A stretch of 46,097 nucleotides of DNA from Paractinoplanes tereljensis (lineage in GTDB: Bacteria > Actinomycetota > Actinomycetes > Mycobacteriales > Micromonosporaceae): NCBI RefSeq assembly GCF_016862435.1, contig NZ_BOMY01000011.1:1-46097 (forward strand). Reading direction: 5' to 3'. A program made the position numbers and the translations under genes. The notes beneath the pieces were generated by a model, which was not told where the DNA came from, searched no databases, and saw only the letters and a list, made by a program, of their open reading frames with translations. Below, in pieces: positions 17,078 through 24,545 of the stretch; the first letter of the stretch is position 1, and each line of letters begins with the position of its first letter.

Positions 17078-17398
17078 GGAAGTTCGTTGCCCCTACCGGG
17101 TGGTCTTGCCGGGTATGCGGGTCATGACGATCTTGATACCCACCCGGGAAGGCCCCCGAAACACAACAACGCCCCCGGGTAAACCCGGGGGCGTTGCCAC
17201 AAGACGTCGGTGTGCATGTCGCCTCTCGGCGAGTGGCACAACACGGCTCCAGCCGAACGGTATTCCGTGAAGGCATTAGTGGTGAGGCCCGGGGACACTG
17301 GACACACCGACATCTGCTCTCAACGGTCGACCCTCGCCCGCGATTCCTTAGGGTGTTGTGACGCGGAGCACAATCGGGTCGCCGGTATTCTCGTGGGC
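17078..17398. promoter_or_regulatory. Gene-free stretch with leader elements for the ANTAR gene
   Basis: About 320 bp between divergent genes. On the minus strand it holds a hairpin at 17168-17195 and a possible sigma-B-type promoter: AAAC at 17159-17162 (GTTT on the minus strand) and ATACCC at 17136-17141 (GGGTAT), spacer 17, slightly longer than the usual 14-16. A 31-codon minus-strand reading frame (17122-17217) has a GAGAGG ribosome site and its coding part spans the hairpin; it could be a leader peptide. On the + strand it must hold the promoter of the 17399 gene, for which nothing distinctive is seen. Confidence 0.4.
17168..17195 (-). terminator. Terminator-like hairpin in the ANTAR-gene leader
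   Basis: A perfect 13-bp stem: AACGCCCCCGGGT at 17168-17180 and ACCCGGGGGCGTT at 17183-17195. On the minus strand it is followed by GTTGTGTTT, a fair U-rich tail, so it works as an intrinsic terminator upstream of the GAF-ANTAR gene. Candidate attenuator. Confidence 0.6.
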
Positions 17399-17815
17399 AT
17401 GAAGGGGCTGTGGACGCCGGCGTGGATAGCGCGGCATGTCCTGGCCCTGGCCGCCGTGACGGTGTCCCTCGCGCTGGGCTGGTGGCAGTTCAGCCGCGCG
17501 AGTGGGGGCAACTCACTCAGCTGGGGTTACACGTTCGAGTGGCCGGTCTTCGCCGGGTTCTTCGCGTTCCTGTGGTGGCGCGAGGTGCAGCTCGCCCGGC
17601 ACCCCGAGAAAGCAGCCGCGAAACCGGACGAAGAGCCGGAACGACTCCCAGGCGGGCCTGTTACGGTCGGCCGGCCGGTCCGGGTGGCCGTCCGAGCCCC
17701 GCAGGCCGAGGACGACGCCGAGCTGGCGGCCTACAACGATTACCTGACCTGGCTGGCCGACAATCCGGGCGCCCGCCCCGTCGACTACCCCGGCCACTCG
17801 ACGCCGACGAAATAG
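17399..17815 (+). CDS. Small membrane protein (two helices), unknown function
   Basis: A 138-residue protein. Two hydrophobic segments at about residues 9-28 ([19 protein letters not shown]) and 44-60 ([17 protein letters not shown]) are followed by a charged cytoplasmic tail (about 62-138) with [24 protein letters not shown]. This N-terminal pattern and the linkage to a DUF3817 gene 10 bp downstream are common in actinobacteria, but I do not recognise a named family. The ATG at 17399 is chosen because the hydrophobic segment begins there; the open frame to 17210 has no coding support. Confidence 0.75.
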   Translation: MKGLWTPAWIARHVLALAAVTVSLALGWWQFSRASGGNSLSWGYTFEWPVFAGFFAFLWWREVQLARHPEKAAAKPDEEPERLPGGPVTVGRPVRVAVRAPQAEDDAELAAYNDYLTWLADNPGARPVDYPGHSTPTK

Positions 17816-17825
17816 GACGTGGATC

Positions 17826-18143
17826 GTGCAGGGAGCCCTGACCCGCTACCGGATCATCGCGTGGATCGTCGGCGTGTGCCTGCTCGCGCTCGTCGTGGTC
17901 GGCATGCCGCTGAAATACCTCGGCGACAATGACGTCGTGGTGGCCACCGTCGGGCCGGCGCACGGTTTCCTGTTCATGGTCTACCTGGTGCTGACCTTCG
18001 ATCTGGCCCGCCGGGCCGGGTGGGCGCTGCCGCGCATGCTGCTGGTGATGGCGGCGGGCACGATCCCGTTCCTCTCGTTCTGGGCGGAGCGTAAGGTGTC
18101 GCAGGTGTGGATCCCCGCCGAACTGGCGAAAAGTCCAGTTTGA
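17826..18143 (+). CDS. DUF3817 family membrane protein
   Basis: A 105-residue integral membrane protein with three predicted helices (about 8-28, 45-65 and 68-86). The conserved GPAHGFLFMVYLVLTFDLARR and AGTIPFLSFWAERKV motifs define DUF3817, a family of unknown function. GTG start at 17826, 10 bp after the preceding gene, so probably one transcript. Confidence 0.88.
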   Translation: MQGALTRYRIIAWIVGVCLLALVVVGMPLKYLGDNDVVVATVGPAHGFLFMVYLVLTFDLARRAGWALPRMLLVMAAGTIPFLSFWAERKVSQVWIPAELAKSPV

Positions 18144-18316
18144 ACCGCTGAATAACGCGGCGTCTTCGGCAAATGACAATGTGTTATCGGGATCATTCCC
18201 GCATTCCTGACCTTTGTCTTAAATCCCGGGCCCAGATCTTGATTTTGTTTTCCGCGTCGATAAGTTGGTGCGGTTGGATCGGTCCGCAGTCACTCCCCTC
18301 GGTGACACCGGCCAAC
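18144..18316 (+). promoter_or_regulatory. Promoter and upstream leader of the NlpC/P60 gene
   Basis: About 170 bp. It holds a probable promoter near 18235-18265 (GATAAG is a possible -10) and a long hairpin just upstream of the riboswitch: GTTGG pairs with CCAAC, GGT with ACC, and GTCAC with GTGAC (about 18271-18315). An 8-bp segment TTTTCCGC at 18248-18255 can pair with GCGGAAGA at 18470-18477 next to the ribosome site, with one G-U. Confidence 0.4.
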
Positions 18317-18468
18317 GCCGCCGAATCGGCGCGGTGACCCAGCGTGTTCTCCCCCGAACATGTGCAGGCCCCGCGACAGAACCGGGGAACCGCGTTTCTG
18401 GGGTGAATCCGCGCAAGCGGTAGGGCGATCTTCCGAGCCCGAATCCGTCAGCTAACCCGGTAGGCGGC
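18317..18468 (+). ncRNA. ydaO-type c-di-AMP riboswitch
   Basis: Aptamer recognised by its conserved blocks: CAGAACCGGGGAACC (about 18377-18391), GGGGTGAATC (about 18400-18409), GTAGGGCGATCTTCCGAGCC, CCGAATCCGTCAGCTAACC and GTAGGCGGC. The 6-bp P1 helix is GCCGCC at 18317-18322 with GGCGGC at 18463-18468. ydaO riboswitches sense c-di-AMP and turn off cell-wall hydrolase and osmotic genes, and actinobacterial copies are typically ahead of NlpC/P60 or Rpf genes, as here. The exact 5' boundary is inferred from P1. Confidence 0.92.
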
Positions 18469-18492
18469 AGCGGAAGAAAGGCCGACTTACCG

Positions 18493-19467
18493 GTGCCACA
18501 CCCCCGAACCAGGCTTCGGTCACTCGTGGTCGCGGCGATGGCGTTCGCGCTCACCGGGTCCATGGCGACCTCGGCACACGCGGCGCCGTCCGAGACCGAG
18601 CTGAAGAAGAAGATCGAAACGGCTTCGAATCAGCTCGAGGACATCACCGAGTCGTACAACAAACTCAAGATCGACCTGGCCAAGACGGCGACCGACCAGA
18701 AGAACCTGGCCGCGTCGATCGCCCCGGCCAAGGCCAAGCAGCTGGTTGCCAGCGCGCAGGTCAACAACATCGCGGCCACGTCGTACAAGCAGGGGCGGAT
18801 CGGCCCGATGGCCGCGATGCTCGGCGGCGGCGACCAGGGCAGCCTGGTCGACCGGATGGCCTACCTCGACCTCATCCAGCGCTCCAACCAGCGCGACATC
18901 GACGCGTACGCCGACACGACCGCCACCTACAACGAGCGGTCGGCCGCCCTGAAGACCACTCAGGCCAAGCAGGCGGCTCAGCTCAAGGCGATCGACACCC
19001 GGAAGAAGAAGATCGAGGGCGACATCAAGAAGCTGAAGGCCATGCGCGAGCAGGCCTACGGCAGCGCCTCCGAGACCGGCGTCGCGGGCGCCGCGGGCCC
19101 GGCCCCGGCCATCTCCGGCTCGGCCGGCAAGGCGGTCTCCTACGCCTACACCCAGGCCAACAAGCCGGCCTACTACGGCTACGGCGACTCCGGCCCGAAC
19201 ACGTTCGACTGCTCGGGTCTGACCATGATGGCGTGGGCGCAGGCGGGCAAGTCGCTGCCGCACAACGCCGCGGCGCAGTACAGCGCGACCGCCCGGATCA
19301 GCAAGGCCGACCTCCAGCCGGGCGACCTGGTCTTCTATCGCAGCCTCGGCCACGTCGGCCTGTACGTCGGCGGCGGCATGATCATCGACGCGTCCCGCCA
19401 GGGCGAGCCGATCAAGAAGCGGACGATCAACGTGATGACCCCGTACGGCTACGGCCGGGTCAAGTAG
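18493..19467 (+). CDS. Secreted NlpC/P60 (C40) peptidoglycan endopeptidase
   Basis: A 324-residue wall hydrolase. Signal peptide 1-30 (cleavage after AHA). Residues about 34-190 form two charged coiled-coil segments, as in RipA/RipC-type hydrolases, where they gate activity. The C-terminal NlpC/P60 domain (about 212-324) has catalytic Cys240 in FDCSGL, His287 in GHVGLY, and a third polar residue Asp299 in place of the commoner His/Asn/Gln. It cleaves D-Glu-mDAP bonds in stem peptides. GTG start with AGAAAGG about 11 nt upstream. Expression is expected to fall when c-di-AMP binds the upstream riboswitch. A strong terminator follows. Confidence 0.92.
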   Translation: MPHPRTRLRSLVVAAMAFALTGSMATSAHAAPSETELKKKIETASNQLEDITESYNKLKIDLAKTATDQKNLAASIAPAKAKQLVASAQVNNIAATSYKQGRIGPMAAMLGGGDQGSLVDRMAYLDLIQRSNQRDIDAYADTTATYNERSAALKTTQAKQAAQLKAIDTRKKKIEGDIKKLKAMREQAYGSASETGVAGAAGPAPAISGSAGKAVSYAYTQANKPAYYGYGDSGPNTFDCSGLTMMAWAQAGKSLPHNAAAQYSATARISKADLQPGDLVFYRSLGHVGLYVGGGMIIDASRQGEPIKKRTINVMTPYGYGRVK

Positions 19468-19482
19468 TTCCCGGACACGCAT

Positions 19483-19515
19483 AAGGCCGGTACCCCTCGG
19501 GGTACCGGCCTTTTC
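19483..19515. terminator. Strong bidirectional terminator
   Basis: A perfect 14-bp stem AAGGCCGGTACCCC at 19483-19496 and its complement at 19499-19512, followed by TT on the + side. It separates the hydrolase from the convergent sigma factor gene. Confidence 0.85.
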
Positions 19516-19547
19516 GTCTGGGAAGGGGGGTTGTTACGCGGCCGTTG

Positions 19548-20498
19548 TTACGCGGCCTGCAGGCCCTCGGCCCGGGCCAGCTCGCGCAGCCGGCCGAGGG
19601 CCTGGATCTCGAGCTGACGGATGCGCTCCCGGCTGAGCGAGAAGCGCGAAGCCACCTCGGTCAGCGAGTGCTCCCGCCCGTCCTCGAGGCCGTAGCGGGC
19701 CCGCATGATGCCGGCCGACCGGTCGTCGAGGTGGTTCAGCAGACCCTCGATGCGCTGCCGCTCCAGTGCGGTCAGCACGATCTCCTCGGGCGACGGCGCG
19801 TCGCTGTCGGCCACCAGGTCACCGAGGTTGGTGTCGCCGTCGTCACCGACCGGCGTGTCCAGCGAAACGGTGTCCTGCGCCCAACGGGTGAGCTCGTTGA
19901 CCCGCTCGACGGTGACGCCGAGCGCTGCCGCGATCTGGTCGGGCTCCGGGTCGGCGCCCAGCTCGCGAACGAGCTGCCGGGTGACGTTGCGCATCCGGTT
20001 GACGTCCTCGACCAGGTGCACCGGCAGGCGCACGGTGCGCTCCTGCTGGGCGATGGCCCGGCTGATCGCCTGACGCACCCACCACGTCGCGTACGTCGAG
20101 AACTTGTAGCCACGCTCGTAGTCGAACTTCTCGACCGCGCGAACGAGGCCGGTGTTGCCCTCCTGGATCAGGTCGAGCATCGGCATGCCCGACCGCACGT
20201 AACGCCGGGCGATCGACACGACGAGCCGCAGGTTGGCCCGGATGAACAGGTCCTTGGCCCGGCGGCCCTCGGTGACCAGGCGCTCCAGTTCCTCCCGGCT
20301 CACACCACGCGGAACCTCGCCCTCGTCGAGCAGGAACTCCGCATAGAGGCCCGCCTCGATCTGCTTGGAAAGCTCGACTTCCTGAGCCGCACCAAGCAGC
20401 GGCGTCCGGGAGATCTCGTGCAGGTAGACGCCGACAAGGTCACGCTCCTCGGCGACCTGGTCGGTCCTCAAGACGGTGTTCTTCTCCACGTTGCCCAC
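19548..20498 (-). CDS. Group 2 (non-essential principal-like) sigma-70 factor
   Basis: A 316-residue RNA polymerase sigma factor. Region 1.2 is at about 20-52, region 2 at about 85-155 (DLIQEGNTGLVRAVEKFDYERGYKFSTYATWWVRQAISRAI), region 3 at about 165-240, and region 4 at about 253-312 (TEVASRFSLSRERIRQLEIQAL). There is no long region 1.1, so it is smaller than HrdB and fits the HrdA/HrdD/SigB-like group 2. Such factors share the vegetative promoter type and act in stationary phase or stress. The GTG at 20498 has GAGGGG close by. Gene symbol cannot be assigned securely. Confidence 0.92.
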   Translation of the reverse strand: MGNVEKNTVLRTDQVAEERDLVGVYLHEISRTPLLGAAQEVELSKQIEAGLYAEFLLDEGEVPRGVSREELERLVTEGRRAKDLFIRANLRLVVSIARRYVRSGMPMLDLIQEGNTGLVRAVEKFDYERGYKFSTYATWWVRQAISRAIAQQERTVRLPVHLVEDVNRMRNVTRQLVRELGADPEPDQIAAALGVTVERVNELTRWAQDTVSLDTPVGDDGDTNLGDLVADSDAPSPEEIVLTALERQRIEGLLNHLDDRSAGIMRARYGLEDGREHSLTEVASRFSLSRERIRQLEIQALGRLRELARAEGLQAA

Positions 20499-21033
20499 GG
20501 TCCCCTCATTGCCTTAACTGCTAACCACGCCGCAACTGCTATTTCTTTGCGGTTACCGGCATCTACACAACAAATGACTGCCTGGACTGATTCCGGCTGG
20601 TGGGTCGAAAGTGTCACGAATGCCTGAGTGATACCTGAGAGCCGCGTACGATGTTCCTGAAGAGGGCTCCCGCCGGGGCATTCACGCGCCGCAGCCGTTC
20701 GTCGTCGCGCAGCAAGACTCCTACCCGCGTTGGTCTCAATGACACCATCGGCCCCTCATCCGTCGCAGCGACGGGCATCACCACGGACCTTGGGACGCTC
20801 GTCACTACCCAGTACGGCCAGGCGCCTTCCCGGGTTCACGTGCAGCATCGACAGCTTCGCGACCGGCTTGAACCAAAAGCCTCATCGAAAAGATCCCGAC
20901 CAGAGCTGGCCGATCGGGACCACCTGCCACAATGCGGCACGAGACGCAGGACTTCACTCGCCCAGAAGAGTGATGCCCCGATAGGTGTCTCCCGCTGGGT
21001 GTAGTGACGAGAAACACAGGAAGATTGATCTTC
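20499..21033. other. 535-bp gene-free stretch with weak reading frames
   Basis: Holds the promoters of the sigma factor (minus) and the SDR gene (+). Two frames are open: + 20651-21004 (117 codons) and minus 20614-20745 (43 codons, with a possible AGGGG site). Third-position G+C in both is well below that of neighbouring genes, so I do not call them. A hairpin lies around 20896-20922: TCCCGA and TCGGGA enclosing CCAG-AG-CTGG. Confidence 0.4.
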
Positions 21034-21723
21034 ATGAGCGACGAACGGACGGTAATCGTCACTGGCGGGGCCGGTGGACTCGGCACCGCCACGGTCTCGG
21101 CCTTCCTGGCCGGCGGGTGGCGGGTGGTCGCGCCGGTGCGGCCCGGCCGGCACGCGGCGGTGCCGGCCGGCGCGATCGTCGTCGAGGGCGATCTGAGTGA
21201 CGCGGCGGACGTCACGGCCGCGGTCGCCATCGCGGCCGGGGACGCCGGGGCGCCACTGCGCGCGGTGGTCAACGTCGCCGGGGCGTACGCCGGGGGCGGG
21301 CTCATCGCGGACACTCCCATCGAGGACTTCGAGCACATGCTGACCGTCAACCTGCGGCCGACCTATCTGGTTACGGCGGCGGCGCTGCCTCATCTGGTGG
21401 CGGCCGGTGGTGGCGGGATCGTCTGCGTGTCGTCGCGGGCCGCGGTGGCGCCGTTCGCCGGGGCGGCCGGTTACGTGACGGCCAAGGCCGCCGTGCTGGC
21501 GTTCGCCGGGGCGGTCGCGGTCGAATACAAGAAGGCCGGGGTGCGCTGCAACACCGTGCTACCGAGCGTGATCGACACCCCGGCGAACCGGCGGTCGATG
21601 CCGGACGCCGACTTCTCCCGCTGGGTGCGGCCCGCGGAGATCACCCCGACCATCCTGTTCCTGGCCTCGGACGCCTCCGCGCCCACCACCGGCGCCCAGA
21701 TCCCGGTCTACGGACAGTCGTAG
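21034..21723 (+). CDS. Short-chain dehydrogenase/reductase
   Basis: A 229-residue NAD(P)-dependent oxidoreductase. The nucleotide motif is TGGAGGLG (residues 10-17). NVAGAYAGGG is the NNAG-like stabilising motif. The catalytic S...YxxxK is seen in VSSRAAVAPFAGAAGYVTAKAAV. The C-terminal RPAEITPTILFLASDASAPTTGAQIPV is typical of classical SDRs. The ATG at 21034 has AGGAAG upstream. Convergent to the kinase gene with only 3 bp between stops. Substrate unknown. Confidence 0.9.
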   Translation: MSDERTVIVTGGAGGLGTATVSAFLAGGWRVVAPVRPGRHAAVPAGAIVVEGDLSDAADVTAAVAIAAGDAGAPLRAVVNVAGAYAGGGLIADTPIEDFEHMLTVNLRPTYLVTAAALPHLVAAGGGGIVCVSSRAAVAPFAGAAGYVTAKAAVLAFAGAVAVEYKKAGVRCNTVLPSVIDTPANRRSMPDADFSRWVRPAEITPTILFLASDASAPTTGAQIPVYGQS

Positions 21724-21726
21724 CCC

Positions 21727-22437
21727 CTAGAGGGACTCAGCCAACTGCCAGCCGAGGGCGGTCATCCCGGCCAGCAGCGGGCCGCCGGCCAGCACCATCG
21801 TGCGCATCCGGGAGCCGGCCCGGGTGACCGTGGCCGGCAGCGGGAGGCGGCTGCGGATCTCGGCGGCCACCTCGTCGGGGGTGCCGTTCGCGTCGATCAC
21901 CACGAAGTCGGGGTACTCCGGCAGGGTGCGGTAGGCGGCCGCGGCGGCGGACAGGTAGTCGATGCTCTCGTGGTCGTAGCCGCGGGCCTCGATGCGGTCC
22001 TGGGCGGTCTGCGGATCGACGGTGAGCAGGAAGGTCACGTCGGGCCTCGGGAACAGGCCGTAGGCCAGCCGGGCCCGGCGCTCGGCGGCCGGCCGGGCGG
22101 CCCGGGCGCGGAGCGAGGCGTACTGGCACACCGCGTACCGGTCCATCACGGTGATCTCGCCGGTGAAGGCGCGGCGCAACAACGTGCGCAGGATGGCCAG
22201 CCAGCGCAGCACCGACTCGACGAACAGCATGGCCCGGCGGCCGAGCAGATCCTCGGCGTCGTCGCCCCGGCCGAGGCGGGCGGACAGCCGGCCGAACCAG
22301 CGGCGGCCACCGGCATTACGCCGGTAGGCGGCGTTCAACCCGTCGGCGGCCAAGGCGTCGGCCAGACGGTGAGCCTGGGTCGTCTTGCCACTTCCGTCGA
22401 TGCCGACGAGGGCGATCGTGCGCGGTTGGCGGGTCAT
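21727..22437 (-). CDS. Thymidylate-kinase-like P-loop kinase with C-terminal helix
   Basis: A 236-residue protein of the dTMP kinase superfamily. P-loop GIDGSGKTT at 12-20, DRY motif at 99-101 (VMDRYAVCQY), and PDVTFLLTVDPQTAQDRIEARG is the LID-proximal strand. After the kinase domain, a hydrophobic stretch (about 209-232) could be a membrane anchor, which true dTMP kinases lack. This and the altered spacing suggest a different nucleoside or sugar-phosphate substrate. The ATG at 22437 is chosen since the fold begins at once. Confidence 0.75.
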   Translation of the reverse strand: MTRQPRTIALVGIDGSGKTTQAHRLADALAADGLNAAYRRNAGGRRWFGRLSARLGRGDDAEDLLGRRAMLFVESVLRWLAILRTLLRRAFTGEITVMDRYAVCQYASLRARAARPAAERRARLAYGLFPRPDVTFLLTVDPQTAQDRIEARGYDHESIDYLSAAAAAYRTLPEYPDFVVIDANGTPDEVAAEIRSRLPLPATVTRAGSRMRTMVLAGGPLLAGMTALGWQLAESL

Positions 22438-22620
22438 GCCCACCAACGGTAACCGGGCCTGCCCAGAGCGTTTCACAGCAAGCACCGCCCACCCCGTACC
22501 AAAATGGGGTCAAGTCGTTGATTTGGCGCGCTCGGCCCCGGGACGTGAGGTTCAAGGGGAAGGGTGCTCGGGTAGGGGATATCGGCACGGACCCGCACAC
22601 GTCGACAGGGAGAAATCACC

Positions 22621-23205
22621 ATGCCGCACCACGTGGACGCCGGGCTGGCCACCACGCTCAAGCGGGTGGCCTCCACCCTCAAAGCCGGGGACATCCCGTT
22701 CGCGCTCGGCGGCAGCTTCGCGGTCTACGCGCACGGCGGCCACTCGAGCGACCACGACGTCGACTTCCTGATCCGGGAACAGGACAAGGAGACGGCGCTC
22801 AAGGAGCTCGCCGCGGTGGGCTTCCGCACCGAGCAGCCGCCCGAGGACTGGCTGGTCAAGGTCTACGACGAGGACCGGATGGTCGACCTGATCTATCGCC
22901 CGGTGGAGACGCCGGTGACCGCCGACACGCTTGCCGACACCGAGATGATCTCGGTCGAGGCGATCAGCATGCCGGTGATCTCGGCCACCCAGCTGATGGT
23001 GCACAAGCTCCTCAGCTACAGCCAGCACTACTGCGACTTCGCCACCGGCTTCCCGGTGGCCCGCTCGCTGCGCGAGCAGATCGATTGGGACCGGGTCCGG
23101 CGGGAGACGACCAATTCGCCGTACGCCGAGGCCTTCCTGATCCTGCTCGACCGCTTGGACGTCGTCCCCTTCCCGGGGGACAGGCCAGTAAGGGTAGGGG
23201 GATGA
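22621..23205 (+). CDS. Nucleotidyltransferase-fold protein (AbiEii/MNT-like)
   Basis: A 194-residue protein with the pol-beta nucleotidyltransferase signature: GGSFAVYAHGG (residues 30-40) and the metal dyad D46/D48 in SDHDVDFL. A helical C-terminal half follows. Such small NTases transfer nucleotides to proteins or RNA, or modify antibiotics; toxin-antitoxin NTases are relatives, but no antitoxin partner is adjacent. The ATG has AGGGAG about 8 nt upstream. First of a three-gene run: BON starts 1 bp after its stop. Confidence 0.75.
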   Translation: MPHHVDAGLATTLKRVASTLKAGDIPFALGGSFAVYAHGGHSSDHDVDFLIREQDKETALKELAAVGFRTEQPPEDWLVKVYDEDRMVDLIYRPVETPVTADTLADTEMISVEAISMPVISATQLMVHKLLSYSQHYCDFATGFPVARSLREQIDWDRVRRETTNSPYAEAFLILLDRLDVVPFPGDRPVRVGG

Positions 23206-23206
23206 G

Positions 23207-23458
23207 ATGAGCACCCAACTCGACGAATACCTGGAAGCCGAGATCCAGAGCCTGTTGACCGACGGGCGGATCGCGGAGCTGGGCATCACCGTGAACCGCC
23301 GGGAGCACCTGCTGGTGCTGGGCGGCGAGGTGGAGAGCCCGCTGCGGCGGGACGAGATCTGCCGGCAGATCAATCAGCGATTCCCGGACGTACAGATCGT
23401 CTGTGACATCGGCATCATCCGGGCCAGCGCGCCCAGCGAGGTGGAGGAGATTTCATGA
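23207..23458 (+). CDS. BON domain protein
   Basis: An 83-residue protein that is almost wholly one BON domain: LDEYLEAEIQSLLTDGRIAELGITVNRREHLLVLGGEVESPLRRDEICRQI. The BON fold is about 70 residues and binds phospholipid in OsmY-type proteins. There is no signal peptide, so it is cytoplasmic here. Start and stop overlap the neighbours (1 bp gap, then ATGA overlap), so it is cotranslated with the NTase and phosphoesterase. Confidence 0.8.
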   Translation: MSTQLDEYLEAEIQSLLTDGRIAELGITVNRREHLLVLGGEVESPLRRDEICRQINQRFPDVQIVCDIGIIRASAPSEVEEIS

Positions 23459-24198
23459 TCCGGATCGCCGCCGTTGGCGACGTCCATGTGGACAAGGATG
23501 TCCTCGGCCGGTTCCGGCCGGCCCTCGAGGAGCTGCCCGACCGGGCCGACGCGCTGCTGATCGCGGGCGATCTGACCCGGCACGGCACGGTGGACGAGGC
23601 ACGCTCCTTCGTGACCGAGTTCGGCGGGCTGGGCGTGCCGGTCGTGGTGGTGCTGGGCAACCACGACCACCAGAGCGACCAGCAGGCCCGGGTGAGCGAC
23701 GTGCTCACCGACTCGGGGATGACCGTGCTGGAGGGCGACGCCACCGTTCTGGAGCTGAACGGGCACCGGCTCGGCATCGCCGGGGTGAAGGGCTTCGGCG
23801 GTGGTTTCGCCGGCGCCTGTGCCAGCAACTTCGGCGAGCGGGAGATGAAGGAGTTCGTGGGCACCACCGAGGTGATCGCGGCCCGGCTCGAGCAGGCGCT
23901 CAACTCGGTGCAGTGCGACGCCCTGGTCGCGCTCACCCATTACGCCCCGGTGCCGGACACACTGCTCGGTGAGCCGCTGGAGATCTATGCCTTCCTCGGC
24001 TGTTACCAGCTGGGGCGGGCGATCGACTCGGCGCCGACCGCGCTGGCCCTGCACGGGCACGCCCACCACGGCTCGGAGCGCGGCCGCACGCCGGGCGGGG
24101 TCCCGGTGCGCAATGTGGCCCACCCGGTGATCAAGCAGGCGTACAACATCTACCAGCTGCTGAGTGAGACCGTCGACACAGAACTGGTCACCACGTAA
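23455..24198 (+). CDS. Calcineurin-like metallophosphoesterase
   Basis: A 247-residue phosphoesterase with all five metal-ligand blocks: GD9VH11, GD39, GNH70D71H, H162 in LTHYAP, and GH202AH-type HGHAHHG (about 200-205). The family hydrolyses phosphate mono- or diesters, including nucleotides, lipids and cyclic nucleotides. Its coupling to the NTase and BON genes suggests it reverses or acts on a product or target of the NTase (inference). Confidence 0.9.
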   Translation: MIRIAAVGDVHVDKDVLGRFRPALEELPDRADALLIAGDLTRHGTVDEARSFVTEFGGLGVPVVVVLGNHDHQSDQQARVSDVLTDSGMTVLEGDATVLELNGHRLGIAGVKGFGGGFAGACASNFGEREMKEFVGTTEVIAARLEQALNSVQCDALVALTHYAPVPDTLLGEPLEIYAFLGCYQLGRAIDSAPTALALHGHAHHGSERGRTPGGVPVRNVAHPVIKQAYNIYQLLSETVDTELVTT

Positions 24199-24204
24199 AA
24201 GCGG

Positions 24205-24230
24205 GTTTTCGATTTGGGGGGCAGGGGTAT
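24205..24230 (+). promoter_or_regulatory. Near-consensus sigma-B-type promoter
   Basis: GTTT at 24205-24208 and GGGTAT at 24225-24230 with a 16-nt spacer, matching the actinobacterial stress sigma consensus GTTT-N14-16-GGGTA(T/C). It lies just upstream of the small membrane protein gene at 24240, so the transcript would be nearly leaderless. Confidence 0.75.
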
Positions 24231-24239
24231 CCGGATCGC

Positions 24240-24383
24240 ATGGAATTTGTCCTCTGGATCCTCGCAGTCATCCTGGTGGTCGCCGGCATCCTCGCGCTGT
24301 TCCGGCGGCAGCTCCTCTGGGGCATCATCCTGATCATCGTCGGTCTCCTCGTCGGCCCCGGCGGCGTCAGCATCTTCACCTGA
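24240..24383 (+). CDS. GPGG-motif small membrane protein
   Basis: A 47-residue protein with two hydrophobic helices (about 3-20 and 25-38) joined by FRRQ, ending in GPGGVSIFT. That end is the family signature. It is conserved in actinobacteria but of unknown function. It sits 10 nt after a near-consensus sigma-B-type promoter, so it is probably stress-induced. Too short for standard ORF cut-offs and easily missed. A terminator follows at 24417. Confidence 0.85.
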   Translation: MEFVLWILAVILVVAGILALFRRQLLWGIILIIVGLLVGPGGVSIFT

Positions 24384-24416
24384 TCCTCCCTCGGAACCCG
24401 CTCAACTCAATCCCCC

Positions 24417-24456
24417 AGAACCGGGACCGCCATATTGGTGGCCCCGGTTCTCTTTA
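24417..24456 (+). terminator. Intrinsic terminator
   Basis: Stem AGAACCGGG...CCGGTTCT with inner CCGCC/GGTGG pairing and a TCTTTAT tail at 24449-24456. It ends the small membrane protein transcript. Confidence 0.8.
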
Positions 24457-24545
24457 TGTGGACCCGCACACCAAGTGCGATGGATGTGCACGTATTTGAC
24501 CGTAAATCACTCGGGCACACCCGTCGATCTTCGCGAGGTACCGCA

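Noticed and set aside
17122..17313. 63-codon minus-strand gene
   Set aside because: Only its last 32 codons have a ribosome site, and they span a terminator-like hairpin; treated as a possible leader peptide, not a gene.
20651..21004. 117-codon + frame and 43-codon minus frame upstream of the sigma factor
   Set aside because: Low third-position G+C, no similarity, and overlap with each other.
22621..23205. Toxin of an MNT/HEPN toxin-antitoxin system
   Set aside because: No HEPN partner; the adjacent genes are BON and phosphoesterase.
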